Below are positions 27,562-36,021 of a stretch of DNA of 64,000 nt, one piece after another; the first letter of the stretch is position 1, and every line of letters starts with the position of its first letter. This stretch comes from Methyloligella sp. (lineage in GTDB: Bacteria > Pseudomonadota > Alphaproteobacteria > Rhizobiales > HXMU1428-3). The stretch is taken from contig BQJJ01000011.1 of NCBI GenBank assembly GCA_021604645.1, positions 1-64,000 of the forward strand, written 5' to 3'. A program made the translations under genes and the position numbers. Below the pieces are notes generated by a model. The model searched no databases. It was not told the DNA's origin and was given only the letters and a program-made list of their open reading frames with translations.

Positions 27562-27670
27562 CGGTCACTAACATCATTGCACTATGAAGAAGAAACCAAA
27601 TCTTCTCCGGAAGTAAAAATATCTTACGCCAAAGAAAGTCCTATCTAACAAACATCTTAATTCGAAAAAC

Positions 27671-27752
27671 GTAGGCCCAAAAGGGCCGTCAACGCTTAGC
27701 GTTGCACCTCGTAGGGCGGCAGCTTTGCTGCCATAGCCCGTGAGAGAGAGAA
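27671..27752 (+). repeat. Mosaic repeat, copy 5 (3' half of A)
   Basis: Hairpin 2 is AACGC (27691-27695)/GCGTT (27699-27703), a third stem sequence for this helix. Hairpin 3 is GGCAGC-ttt-GCTGCC within GGGC (27714-27717)...GCCC (27736-27739), then the tail GTGAGAGAGA. The 5' part (27583-27670) is diverged. Confidence 0.7.
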
Positions 27753-27759
27753 AACAAAA

Positions 27760-27795
27760 AAACACCTTCAATTTTCAATTGAAGGTGTTTTCTTT
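27760..27795. terminator. Bidirectional terminator between xth and the CNB gene
   Basis: AAACACCTTCAATT and AATTGAAGGTGTTT form a long perfect stem around TTC, with an A run before and TCTTTT after. It serves xth (+) and the converging gene at 27846 (-). Confidence 0.85.
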
Positions 27796-27845
27796 TGGTA
27801 CCGCTCTTATGAACTTTATTATTTAAAAATAAAGTTCCAAAATAT

Positions 27846-28340
27846 TTAGTGAGTTGCCATCATATATGTTTCAAATGAAGCATTTTCAGCAACTTCTAAC
27901 GTTTCATCAATCTGTTTAATCCGCTCAACCATGACAGATAAACGAGACTTGATAGTCTGAATAAAATTATCAGCAATTGCAGGATCATCACCCATAATTG
28001 CATAAAGCATCTCGCGTGAGATTTTAAGAGCTTTAACCTCAGATTTCGCACGAACTGTTGATGCATGGACATGATCAACAAGCATCGCCATTTCACCAAC
28101 TAAAATCCCATGACCAAAATGCTCACGAGACCGGCCTATTTCAGGCTGAGCCAAACGTTCAACCAACCCAACAACTATAAAATAAGCTGCATCACCAGAT
28201 TGACCATCTTCAATCATTACCTGACCAGGGCGGAAAACAACACGATCAGCTCCATTAATAATCATCATAAGCTGTTCATCAGACAATGTAGAAAACACAT
28301 CCAACTGTTTCAACGGCCCAACCAATTCGGCAAGCTTCAT
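27846..28340 (-). CDS. Cyclic-nucleotide-binding-domain protein without DNA-binding domain
   Basis: The 164-residue cytoplasmic protein consists of one CNB beta-roll: LDVFSTLSDEQLMMIINGADRVVFRPGQVMIEDGQSGDAAYFIVVGLVE and GEMAMLVDHVHASTVRAKSEVKALKI. The usual phosphate-binding arginine of cAMP receptors is not clearly present. A short helical tail follows instead of a Crp-type helix-turn-helix. It is probably a signalling adaptor; ligand and partner are unknown. It follows xth as in other Rhizobiales. Confidence 0.85.
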   Translation of the reverse strand: MKLAELVGPLKQLDVFSTLSDEQLMMIINGADRVVFRPGQVMIEDGQSGDAAYFIVVGLVERLAQPEIGRSREHFGHGILVGEMAMLVDHVHASTVRAKSEVKALKISREMLYAIMGDDPAIADNFIQTIKSRLSVMVERIKQIDETLEVAENASFETYMMATH

Positions 28341-28706
28341 AAAATTGACCTCTTATTTAAATCATCCATTAGCAAACGCTTGTGAACAATGCTGCCTACA
28401 ATGAAAAATTCAAAAGCAAACAACACCGAACTCAAATCAAAAGTACTCAACTAAAAAACACCTATGATCTGGTTGCTCATTAAACAACAAACCAAAAAGG
28501 TACTTTTTTACGCATTTTACTAAATGGATACCCCAAAATATGAGAAAGAATACACTCTCATACCGAAGTGAAACATCACCTCTTGTTTTGGTTGAACAAC
28601 AAATTTGCCCTCATGTTGCTCACCAAGACAAGACCGACTGTAAGAGGTTAAAATAAAAAAATCCAGAGACCAAAATCAGAAGATTGTGGAAGACCAGGGG
28701 AGAAAC
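28341..28706. other. Spacer without an evident gene
   Basis: The 366 bp between the start of the CNB gene and the stop of the response regulator contain no convincing open frame, repeat module or strong terminator. Two AACAACAAA tracts occur near 28480 and 28602, of doubtful meaning. Confidence 0.5.
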
Positions 28707-29393
28707 TTATGGGACGAGCTTATATCCCCCTGCCTCAGTCAATAAAAGTTCAGACTGTGACGGATCTATCTCTATTTTTTGGCGAAGACGATAAATATGC
28801 GTTTCTAGAGTATGAGTAGTAACTTTCGCATTATACCCCCACACTTCATGCAATAAGACATCTCGTGTAACGACTTTTTCACCGGCACGATAAAGAAACT
28901 TTAAAATAGACGTTTCTTTTTCAGTCAATCGAATTTTCTTCTCTTCGCTATCTATCAGTAATTTAGACGCAGGTTTGAAGCTATAAGGACCAATGGAGAA
29001 AATAGCATCTTCGCTTTGCTCATGTTGACGCAATTGTGAGCGCACACGGGCTAAAAGCACACCAAAGCGAAATGGCTTGGTCACATAATCATTTGCCCCG
29101 GCGTCTAGCCCAAGTATTGTATCTGCATCAGAATCTTGCCCTGTTAACATGATAATAGGGCTTTTAAAACCTGCACGGCGCAACTTCTTGCACATTTCTC
29201 GGCCATCTAGCTCAGGCATATCAACATCAAGTAAAAGCAGGTCAATTTGCTCTTCTTCTGCTATTTTAAGACCTTTAGAAGGACGGTCCGCTGATAGAAC
29301 CTCAAATTCATCATGTAACATCAATTGATCGACAAGGCTTTCCCGCAAATCATCATCATCATCAACAATTAAAATCTTTCTTGTAGAGCTCAT
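28707..29393 (-). CDS. OmpR-type response regulator
   Basis: The 228-residue regulator has a receiver domain (KILIVDDDDDLRESL, LLLLDVDMPELDG with the phospho-Asp, MLTGQDSD, and YVTKPFRFGVL with the conserved Lys) and a winged-helix output domain (RLTEKETSILKFLYRAGEKVVTRDVLLHEVWGY, THTLETHIYRLRQKIE). I start at ATG 29393, the first residue of the receiver fold; an upstream frame to 29432 looks non-coding. No histidine kinase is next to it. The neighbouring L,D-transpeptidase is divergent. Confidence 0.92.
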   Translation of the reverse strand: MSSTRKILIVDDDDDLRESLVDQLMLHDEFEVLSADRPSKGLKIAEEEQIDLLLLDVDMPELDGREMCKKLRRAGFKSPIIMLTGQDSDADTILGLDAGANDYVTKPFRFGVLLARVRSQLRQHEQSEDAIFSIGPYSFKPASKLLIDSEEKKIRLTEKETSILKFLYRAGEKVVTRDVLLHEVWGYNAKVTTHTLETHIYRLRQKIEIDPSQSELLLTEAGGYKLVP

Positions 29394-29483
29394 TATTATA
29401 TCCCGTTGAAAATATTCGTAATCTTTTAGCACAACTGCTATAAATACTCATAAATCAATACTTAGCTAATTTGGGTTGAATTT

Positions 29484-30020
29484 ATGTCAATTTTTGGTGA
29501 TCAGGTGCATTTTTCACTTTACAGCCTAAATCGTAATCACACAAAAGCAAGACTTAAACTTAAAGGATCAGCGCTTTCTTTCCCCTGTGCTATAGGCAAA
29601 AATGGGCAAACCATATTGAAAAGAGAGGGTGATAACAAAACCCCAATTGGTACCTGGAAGCCAATAAAGCTCTATTATCGAGCAGACCGCATGAAAAGAC
29701 CTCTAACATCTTTACCAATTGCAGTTATCAAGCCAGACGATGGATGGTGTGATGAGCCTTTTGATCCCAATTACAACAGGCATATAAAACTGCCCCATAA
29801 GGCATCTTATGAAACCCTGTGGCGGGACGACCATATATATGACCTAGTTCTTGTTTTAAACCACAATCAAACACCACGAATACACGGGTTGGGCAGTGCA
29901 ATCTTCATGCATCTAGCACGACCAAGCTACCAGCCCACAGAAGGCTGCATAGCTCTATCAAAAAAGCACTTTGAATGCATTTTAAAAACGATGTCAGTAT
30001 CTACAAAAATAACAATTTAA
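29484..30020 (+). CDS. L,D-transpeptidase (YkuD domain)
   Basis: The 178-residue protein has the YkuD domain over most of its length: GDNKTPIGTW, the conserved-histidine segment RIHGLG, and the nucleophile Cys in PTEGCIAL. These enzymes make 3-3 peptidoglycan cross-links or attach proteins to the wall. I see no signal peptide (MSIFGDQVHFSLYSL), which is odd for a wall enzyme but common in this short subgroup. It is convergent with the OsmC gene, 4 bp away. Confidence 0.88.
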   Translation: MSIFGDQVHFSLYSLNRNHTKARLKLKGSALSFPCAIGKNGQTILKREGDNKTPIGTWKPIKLYYRADRMKRPLTSLPIAVIKPDDGWCDEPFDPNYNRHIKLPHKASYETLWRDDHIYDLVLVLNHNQTPRIHGLGSAIFMHLARPSYQPTEGCIALSKKHFECILKTMSVSTKITI

Positions 30021-30024
30021 AATA

Positions 30025-30603
30025 TTATTTTTCGATAATACTAAGCTCTGTTTGAAACGCTGTTGCACTTCCTACACCACCAAGGTTAGGTGAAATTTTC
30101 ACAACATGCTCATACACAGATTGCAATTCTTCAGGACTTGCATTCCCAGCTACTGAGACAACAAACTTAATATCTTTAAAGTGAGAACTCTCAACCCCAG
30201 AAATATCAAACAACCCGCGCATATCCGTAGTACCACTCATATGAATTTTGATCGAATTCAATGAGATAGAGCGAAGAGCACAAACAGCTGAAAAATTAGC
30301 TATGAAACAACCAGAAAGAGCCGCGAGTAAATGTTCTTGCGGACTAGCAAATGAATTTCCACCACAAAGTTCGTGAGGTTGATCCATTTCTATAGAAAAA
30401 CTCCTCGAAATATCATCCCCACCAATTTGAGAGTTTGAAATTTCAGAAACGCTCCCCGTTTGACCAGTCCATTCGCTATCCACTCGCCAATGGCCTTCAG
30501 CCAATTCAGGAGCCAATTTAACTTCATCACGGATCATATTCGCAAATTGCAAACAAATGCCGTTTACAACTTGTTCATCATTCAAAGAAGGTGAAATATC
30601 CAT
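30025..30603 (-). CDS. OsmC/Ohr-family protein
   Basis: The 192-residue cytoplasmic protein has the OsmC features: a central EHLLAALSGCFIANF helix carrying one redox cysteine and a VSPNLGGVG-like C-terminal region. OsmC/Ohr proteins reduce organic hydroperoxides with paired cysteines; the second Cys is probably the one in SAVCALRSI. An N-terminal segment of about 50 residues precedes the fold. Exact subfamily (YhfA-like or OsmC) uncertain. Confidence 0.8.
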   Translation of the reverse strand: MDISPSLNDEQVVNGICLQFANMIRDEVKLAPELAEGHWRVDSEWTGQTGSVSEISNSQIGGDDISRSFSIEMDQPHELCGGNSFASPQEHLLAALSGCFIANFSAVCALRSISLNSIKIHMSGTTDMRGLFDISGVESSHFKDIKFVVSVAGNASPEELQSVYEHVVKISPNLGGVGSATAFQTELSIIEK

Positions 30604-30737
30604 CTAAAATGCCTTATGATTTATGCCTAAATACATATTTGTAAATTATGTAATAAAGAATAGCAGACGGATAATTAACAAATCATCAATTATTACGTGT
30701 AGAAGGAATACCCTACACTTAAGTACAAAAGAAAAAA

Positions 30738-30770
30738 GAGCCCAGTTAACAACTGAGCCCTTAAAAAACA
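30738..30770 (-). terminator. Terminator downstream of the gene at 30791
   Basis: On the minus strand GGGCTCAGTT can pair with AACTGGGCTC (with G-T pairs), followed by TTTTTTC. It closes the gene at 30791-31597. Confidence 0.65.
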
Positions 30771-30790
30771 AATAAAAACAATAAGATAAA

Positions 30791-31597
30791 CTATCTAACC
30801 CGGCGTGGATTCATATATAAATCACTCTCAAGAGATTCAAGTTTAACGTCTTTCAATTTCCCAGAAGCCATATCTTTCACCAAATCCTGTACATGATATT
30901 GCGCTTCATCATTAAATCGAAGCATCGTACAGAACAACTGCAAAACATACTTCATCTCCGCATCGCAATGCTCAGCCTTGACCCAACATTTCCATTTTCC
31001 ACCCAAGTTAAGAATGCGGCCATTTAGCTTACCAACCTTTTTCCCACGCCCATCATAGAGTACATAATCATCACCAATATTAATCCAGCAACGGCGCAAA
31101 TAATAAAACTTCGGCACGCCATCACGAAGGATAAAAAAGGAATATCGCTCAGGCTGAAAAAACCATTTATAAGAAGACCGCTCCATCTGAACAAGCTGCT
31201 CATGCTTGGAAATATTCATACTATAAGCAGTAACCGGAAAGCCCTTGGCACCATGAGTTAATTGCATCGAGCGCCCTAATAACAAATCCATAGTGCCACG
31301 CCAGTTCACTTCATCAGTGAAAAGCTTAATCACCATACGGCGCTTCATACCCGTTTCTTTTTTCCAGGCACCCTTTCGGTAAGCAACCAAGCCAACACGT
31401 TTACCATCTTCTTTCACTTCACCAAGAATATCCATATCCTTAGTAAACTGACGAGACTTAGCACGGTAACGGTCCTGCTGATAAATACCGATTTCGGTTG
31501 TATTCAAATCAGTTAGCCACAAACTAACATCAAATTTAACACGTTTTTCTACCGGTGCGGCACTTGCGTCAGATGCAACCTTGGTCTTCCTACCCAT
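30791..31597 (-). CDS. Protein of unknown function, tubby/LURP-like C-terminal part suspected
   Basis: The 268-residue basic protein has no signal peptide or membrane span. It is rich in aromatic and arginine residues. A VLYDGRGKKVGKLNGRILNLG pattern (about residues 178-200) recalls the two-turn beta units of tubby or LURP1-related folds, but similarity is weak and I would not assign function. It stands alone between OsmC and yggS, both on the same strand with spacers of 157-187 bp. Confidence 0.65.
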   Translation of the reverse strand: MGRKTKVASDASAAPVEKRVKFDVSLWLTDLNTTEIGIYQQDRYRAKSRQFTKDMDILGEVKEDGKRVGLVAYRKGAWKKETGMKRRMVIKLFTDEVNWRGTMDLLLGRSMQLTHGAKGFPVTAYSMNISKHEQLVQMERSSYKWFFQPERYSFFILRDGVPKFYYLRRCWINIGDDYVLYDGRGKKVGKLNGRILNLGGKWKCWVKAEHCDAEMKYVLQLFCTMLRFNDEAQYHVQDLVKDMASGKLKDVKLESLESDLYMNPRRVR

Positions 31598-31754
31598 TAC
31601 TTGTTCTCCAAATAAGCATTAAGAAAATGAGTCACAAAGCAGCTCACCACTTTGCGCGAATCAATTTGAACACCAACATTATCATGTTCGCGGCATCATT
31701 AGAGCTAGGCCCTAATACTTATCCAAGTATAAATTGAAGCACGAGGAAAACCGT

Positions 31755-32426
31755 TTATGATTGCCTCTCACCAAAGATCGCCGTTCCAACCCGAACAAAA
31801 TCAGCTCCAAATTGTAAAGCTGTTTCAAAATCAGAACTCATGCCCATAGAAACAAGAGGGACTTTATTTTCTTCAGCCAAATGTTTTAGCAAAACAAAAT
31901 AAGGAGACGGCTCTTCTTCAACTGGCGGAATGCACATTAACCCAGAAATGGTTAGATCAAACTCTTCCTGGCATTGTTTTAAAAAAGCTTCCAAATCTCT
32001 AGGAGCAACACCTGCCTTTTGCGGCTCTTCTCCAATATTCACCTGAACAAAAAGTTTCAGCTCTTTGCCCTGAGCTTTCATTTCTTTTGCAATGGCAGCC
32101 GCAATTTTAGGGCGGTCAATTGTTTCAATCACATCAAATAAAGCAACAGCCTCTGCCGCTTTATTAGATTGGAGCGGTCCAATTAAATGTAAATCTATAT
32201 CAGGAAATTCAGATCTAAGGTCTGGCCACTTCATCGCTGCTTCCTGAACACGGTTTTCACCAAACTGGCGATGCCCTGTTTGTAAAGCTGTGCGAATTTC
32301 TTCTACAGAACGTGTTTTACTAACCGCAATCAATTGTCCCCGACCAGTACGACTTCCAGCTTCTTCAAGGCCGAGTTTTATTTTGTTTTTTATTTCCGTT
32401 AAATTTTGCTGGATCGTCATAACCAT
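31755..32426 (-). CDS. PLP homeostasis protein (YggS/PLPBP)
   Basis: The 223-residue protein matches the YggS family, a single-domain fold-type III PLP carrier: LIAVSKTRSVEEIRTALQTGHRQFGENRVQEA (PLP Lys in AVSK), HLIGPLQSNKAAEA, QVNIGEEPQKAG, LMCIPP and VSMGMSSDFETALQFGADFVRVGTAIFG. It buffers PLP and affects amino-acid metabolism. Start chosen at ATG 32426, with an AAAGG site 6 bp upstream. Confidence 0.94.
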   Translation of the reverse strand: MVMTIQQNLTEIKNKIKLGLEEAGSRTGRGQLIAVSKTRSVEEIRTALQTGHRQFGENRVQEAAMKWPDLRSEFPDIDLHLIGPLQSNKAAEAVALFDVIETIDRPKIAAAIAKEMKAQGKELKLFVQVNIGEEPQKAGVAPRDLEAFLKQCQEEFDLTISGLMCIPPVEEEPSPYFVLLKHLAEENKVPLVSMGMSSDFETALQFGADFVRVGTAIFGERQS

Positions 32427-32544
32427 CAAAAACCTTTTAAATAATTTCAGAACCATAAAAATTGAAATTCATATAAATATGAGAATCTCTTGACACAATT
32501 ACCATTTCACTCTTTTGTTGGCACGAACAATTTATTATCGCGAC

Positions 32545-32705
32545 GGTTTCTCTTACAGCTGCTAGTAGGCATCTGAAACACAAAAACCCAGATGTAACGT
32601 CGGTTGCTCCTGCGGATGCTTAGTGGGCATCTGAAGCAAAGAAAAGTCAACCTGAAGGCACAACAAAACGCGCCGGTTGCGAGTGGGCAATCTAAAGGTG
32701 CATTA
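32545..32705 (+). repeat. B hairpin cluster, including one B nested in another, before YciI gene
   Basis: A degenerate hairpin (GCTGC...GGCATCT, 32558-32576) is followed by a nested pair: outer GGTTGC (32602-32607) closes with CAACC (near 32648-32652), and inner GGATGC (32614-32619) pairs with GCATCT (32627-32632). A third single B follows (GGTTGC 32675-32680, GCAATC near 32687). Each has the GAAGGCAC/AAAGGTGC-type tail. Confidence 0.7.
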
Positions 32706-32723
32706 AAAAAGGATCAAAATCAC

Positions 32724-32996
32724 ATGCAGTATGCAGCAATTTGTATCGACAAAGAAAATTCAGAAAATCTTCGCCTTGAAAATCGAGGCGATCATATAGC
32801 GCACTTAAAAAAAGTGAAAGATAACATGCTGCTTGCCGGTCCATTCCTAACAGACGCTGGCCGTATGTGCGGCTCACTTCTTGTCTTTAACGGCATGAAG
32901 CTGGAAGAAATCGAAACCTGGCTTGAAGAAGACCCATACGCAAAAGCAGGTCTCTTCGCATCAGTAGAAGTCAAACCCTTCAAACAAGTTATATAA
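32724..32996 (+). CDS. YciI-like domain protein
   Basis: The 90-residue protein starts at ATG 32724 (MQYAAICIDK), which fits the YciI ferredoxin-like fold: HIAHLKK with the conserved His, MLLAGPFLTDAG and a C-terminal GLFASVEVKPFKQVI strand. YciI-type proteins are small dimers with poorly known, sometimes dehalogenase-like roles. The frame runs upstream to 32604 through repeat DNA, which I treat as untranslated. A hairpin follows the stop. Confidence 0.85.
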   Translation: MQYAAICIDKENSENLRLENRGDHIAHLKKVKDNMLLAGPFLTDAGRMCGSLLVFNGMKLEEIETWLEEDPYAKAGLFASVEVKPFKQVI

Positions 32997-33000
32997 AATT

Positions 33001-33030
33001 TATTGCCAATACTTTGTATTGGCAATAAAT
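33001..33030 (+). terminator. Stem-loop after the YciI gene
   Basis: TATTGCCAATAC and GTATTGGCAATA form a perfect 12-bp stem around TTT, just after the YciI stop. The T run is weak, so it may be a transcript-stabilising hairpin more than a strict terminator. Confidence 0.6.
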
Positions 33031-33041
33031 CAAACCCTCTT

Positions 33042-33158
33042 CACGATGAAGGAGTGACGCCACTTCGGCGTCAGGACATGGCAGCATAGTTGACCAGTGC
33101 CTAGCACCGACCAAGAGAGGGCTCGCAGCGAAGCAGCGGAATAGCCCTTGAGAAAAAA
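33042..33158 (+). repeat. Mosaic repeat, copy 6 (A)
   Basis: Hairpin 1 is GACGCC (33056-33061)/GGCGTC (33067-33072). Hairpin 2 is GTGC (33097-33100)/GCAC (33104-33107). Hairpin 3 lies within GGGC...GCCC, with tail TTGAGAAAAAAC. It lies immediately downstream of plsC (-) and downstream of the YciI gene (+). Confidence 0.8.
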
Positions 33159-33953
33159 CTAAGAAACCCGTTTCGTCTCAAATGGCCGCAAAGACAAAAG
33201 ATCCGCCACATCTTTGCGGATCTTTTTTTCACTGTAAGCAGCCAAAGATTTACGATCCCCAATTTCAGCTAACGTCACAGGTTCGCCAATCCGAACATGA
33301 ACATCAAGTGGGCCAGCTTTTAAAAGTGTCCAAACATGCCCCCCCATTTCCATATCACCATACCAAGCAACCAAAGGACGAGTGCGTCGCCCTAAAGGAA
33401 CTCCGCCTAAGAAGGTATAGGCTAGCGCAATTGTTTGCACATTGGTTTCTTGGTCTGCCAAACTCGCGGCTGCAAAAAGAGAACTTTTAAAATTCAACAC
33501 CCTGTTTCCATCACTGCTCGTACCTTCAGGAAAAAGAACAATATGATCACCTTCAGCTATGCGTGACGCAATCTCTTTAGCTGAGTTTAAGCTCTCAGTT
33601 TTTTTCTCACGATCCACAAAAATCGTACGCTGTAAATTCGCTAAAACTTTCACACCTGGCCAGGTTCCAACTTCTTGTTTAGCAACAAATGAAAGCGGCG
33701 TCAGAGCCGTAAAAACAACAATGTCCATCCAGGAAATGTGGTTCGCAACCAACAAAACAGGTTTGTCGTCAACGATATCACCGTCCACATGAATACGCAG
33801 TCCCATAATGCGAGAAATAAGCTTGTGATAATAATGAGGAAGTAAACGCGCCAATGGCAATTTTAATTTTACAAACAACCATTGAAAAGGAATGAGAATT
33901 AAAGTGATAAGAAAAAACCAAAAGAGAACCCAAACAGCACGCAAAGAAGACAT
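33159..33953 (-). CDS. plsC: 1-acyl-sn-glycerol-3-phosphate acyltransferase
   Basis: The protein (264 residues from ATG 33953) starts with a hydrophobic membrane segment and has the acyltransferase motifs NHISWMDIV (catalytic NHx4D type) and FPEGTSSDG. It adds the second acyl chain to lysophosphatidate in phospholipid synthesis. Another reading is a lyso-ornithine-lipid acyltransferase (OlsA), which shares these motifs. The frame extends to a GTG at 33965. Its neighbour fur lies 156 bp upstream on the same strand. Confidence 0.88.
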   Translation of the reverse strand: MSSLRAVWVLFWFFLITLILIPFQWLFVKLKLPLARLLPHYYHKLISRIMGLRIHVDGDIVDDKPVLLVANHISWMDIVVFTALTPLSFVAKQEVGTWPGVKVLANLQRTIFVDREKKTESLNSAKEIASRIAEGDHIVLFPEGTSSDGNRVLNFKSSLFAAASLADQETNVQTIALAYTFLGGVPLGRRTRPLVAWYGDMEMGGHVWTLLKAGPLDVHVRIGEPVTLAEIGDRKSLAAYSEKKIRKDVADLLSLRPFETKRVS

Positions 33954-34108
33954 CAACACACCCAAAAACTAAAATTACTTATCAAATTTCTTAAATATAA
34001 CCGGTATATAAAACCTAATAGTTTCACCTAAAATCAGCCACAACTCATTTCAAAGACTATGTCAGAGCCAAACTAAAACCTGAATAGTCAGTCTGGCTTA
34101 GCCAGCAG

Positions 34109-34576
34109 TCAGTCAGTTTCGTCTAGAGGAACACCATACAGCTCTAATCGATGATCGACCAGCTTAAATCCTAGCTCACGTGCCACACGCTCTTGGAGCT
34201 TTTCAATTTCTTCATTGCTAAACTCAATCACACGGCCCGTTTTCAGATCAATCAAATGGTCATGGTGTTCTTCCGCAACCGTTTCTAACCGGGCTTTCCC
34301 ATCACCAAAATCATGACTCTCAACGATTCCAGCATCAACAAAAAGCCTGACAGTACGATAAACAGTAGAAAGAGAGATCCTATCATCAACTACATGAGCC
34401 CGAGAATAAACATCTTCAACACTTGGGTGGTCTGTCGCCTCAGATAAAATACGAGCAATAATCCGCCGCTGATCTGTCATGCGCATGTTCTTTTCAGCAC
34501 ACAACAATTCAAGTGATGAAAGCTCTTGCCCATTTTCACCAAGACTTTTTGCTTCAGCCTCTTTCTTCTCAGTCAT
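34109..34576 (-). CDS. Fur-family metalloregulator (Fur/Mur)
   Basis: The 155-residue regulator has a winged helix (KNMRMTDQRRIIARILSEATDHPSVEDVYSRAH, ISLSTVYRTVRLFVDAGIV) and a C-terminal metal/dimer domain with EEHHDHLIDLKTGRVIEF. The CxxC zinc motif of classical Fur is absent, as in the Mn-responsive Mur proteins of Rhizobiales. I therefore expect control of manganese or iron uptake genes but cannot say which. Followed by plsC on the same strand; rimI is upstream, 157 bp away. Confidence 0.9.
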   Translation of the reverse strand: MTEKKEAEAKSLGENGQELSSLELLCAEKNMRMTDQRRIIARILSEATDHPSVEDVYSRAHVVDDRISLSTVYRTVRLFVDAGIVESHDFGDGKARLETVAEEHHDHLIDLKTGRVIEFSNEEIEKLQERVARELGFKLVDHRLELYGVPLDETD

Positions 34577-34733
34577 CAGCTACCTCAAATCCCCCAATAC
34601 CCCTAAATAGAAGCTATAACGGCAACAACTGCCACCTGTAAAGCTAGCAAGTCCAAAAACAACAATATTCTTAAGATTTAAAATGATCCAGTTGATAGAT
34701 GGACGTTCACTAATATGCGAGTAAATAAAAAGC

Positions 34734-35216
34734 TTACTCTTCGTCGAGCACCAAACGCATCATCAAAGCACTTGAAGCTTTTTCGCCTTTTTTACCCTGA
34801 TAATAGGCACGGCGTTCCCCTACAACTTCAAAGCCTGCCTGGTTATAAAGCTGAACAGCACCTTTGTTCGTTTCATCAACTTCCAAATGCAGTTCTTTTA
34901 TACCTTTATCATAAAGTGTATCAATGGCCACATCGAGCATACCTTCAGCCACTCCCTTACGCCGATGACGGCGCCCAACAGCAATGGAAATAACCTCAGC
35001 TTCATCCGCAACACAGCGAACAAGCAGAAAAGCATTTGGATTTTTATCACCGTTAGAAAAAGCCCCAAGAACCTTCATTTTATTGTCTTGTAAAAATAAA
35101 GCGAAATCATGCGCCCCCCACCCGCGGGTAAAGGATGTCTTATGCAAGTTGGCTAGGCAATTGATACTATCAATCCCTAAATCTTTAACAGTATACCCAT
35201 TTTCCAGAACTCTCAT
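34734..35216 (-). CDS. rimI: Ribosomal protein S18 alanine N-acetyltransferase RimI-like
   Basis: The 160-residue GNAT protein has the acetyl-CoA loop in VGRRHRRKGVAEGML and the later LEVDETNKGAVQLYNQAGFEVVGERRAYY block typical of RimI. Its ATG overlaps the tsaB stop by one base, so the two are translationally coupled, as in many bacteria. Target specificity (S18 Ala1) rests on family position. Confidence 0.9.
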   Translation of the reverse strand: MRVLENGYTVKDLGIDSINCLANLHKTSFTRGWGAHDFALFLQDNKMKVLGAFSNGDKNPNAFLLVRCVADEAEVISIAVGRRHRRKGVAEGMLDVAIDTLYDKGIKELHLEVDETNKGAVQLYNQAGFEVVGERRAYYQGKKGEKASSALMMRLVLDEE

Positions 35217-35986
35217 CAGAGCCTCCGTACCAATGTTTTTCCCAACTGAGGTTTCGCATCCGGTGCACGCAAATATAAAGGGCGCACCTCATCATTAATT
35301 TTAAAACAATCTTCATCAAGTTTGAACAAATCTTCAGCACGAATATCTAACCCGGCAGAACGAACATCAAAGCACTGTGATGATTTTTCATTATTACTTG
35401 CTTTATTTAACTCACAGAATTTCTCTGAGCCAGGACCAAAACTAACATCTACTTCATTTTTTTGAACAAATTCAATTACATCAGAATATGAAAGCAAAAC
35501 TGGCCCTGTTACTTCTCTTAAAGGTGTTAGTTCGCAAGGGCCTTTAAAAACGTGAACGTAAAACTCATCTCGTCCCGCTTCAAGAACATGGCAAATATGA
35601 AAGGACTGAGACGAGCTCAAATTTAAGTCAGGTCTATCAAACTCTAATTCATCCCTCAGACTAATAAATTTTTGCCCTGCAACAACTGAACAAACAGCGC
35701 CGTACAAAGGAACATCACAAGCAAGGGCCAAACCCTTAGCAAAAGCAATTCCAACCCTGACACCTGTAAAGGATCCTGGCCCCATTGTGCAACTGATTCT
35801 GTTAAGAGAATCATAACCAATGCCCACCTCAGACATTAAGTCATCAATTTGCGCGATAATATGTTCTGCATGGCCACGGCGTATATCATCAAAACGAGTA
35901 AAAGTTTTTTGCTGATTAGGCATGCCAATAGCCAGCGCTGCCGAACACCCAGCCCCCGCTGTATCAATCGCTAATTCACAAATCAT
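35216..35986 (-). CDS. tsaB: tRNA t6A synthesis partner TsaB
   Basis: The 256-residue ASKHA-fold protein begins AIDTAGAGCSAAL, contains MGPGSFTGVRVGIAFAKGLALACDVPLYGA, the TsaB hallmark, and ends in a divergent C-terminal part. With TsaC, TsaD and TsaE it makes N6-threonylcarbamoyladenosine at position 37 of ANN-decoding tRNAs. It is the first gene of the tsaB-rimI pair and lies 35 bp after the nfu gene on the same strand. Confidence 0.93.
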   Translation of the reverse strand: MICELAIDTAGAGCSAALAIGMPNQQKTFTRFDDIRRGHAEHIIAQIDDLMSEVGIGYDSLNRISCTMGPGSFTGVRVGIAFAKGLALACDVPLYGAVCSVVAGQKFISLRDELEFDRPDLNLSSSQSFHICHVLEAGRDEFYVHVFKGPCELTPLREVTGPVLLSYSDVIEFVQKNEVDVSFGPGSEKFCELNKASNNEKSSQCFDVRSAGLDIRAEDLFKLDEDCFKINDEVRPLYLRAPDAKPQLGKTLVRRL

Positions 35987-36021
35987 AAGTTTGAAATTCT
36001 AAAGAGAGTTAATGGATAAAT

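Noticed and set aside
32604..32723. In-frame extension of the YciI protein by 40 residues
   Set aside because: It is translated repeat B DNA; the domain starts at MQYAA, at 32724.
33196..33227. Terminator-like palindrome GATCCGC/GCGGATC with a T run
   Set aside because: It lies within the coding end of plsC (codons for KKIRKDVADLL) and is probably a coincidence of codons.
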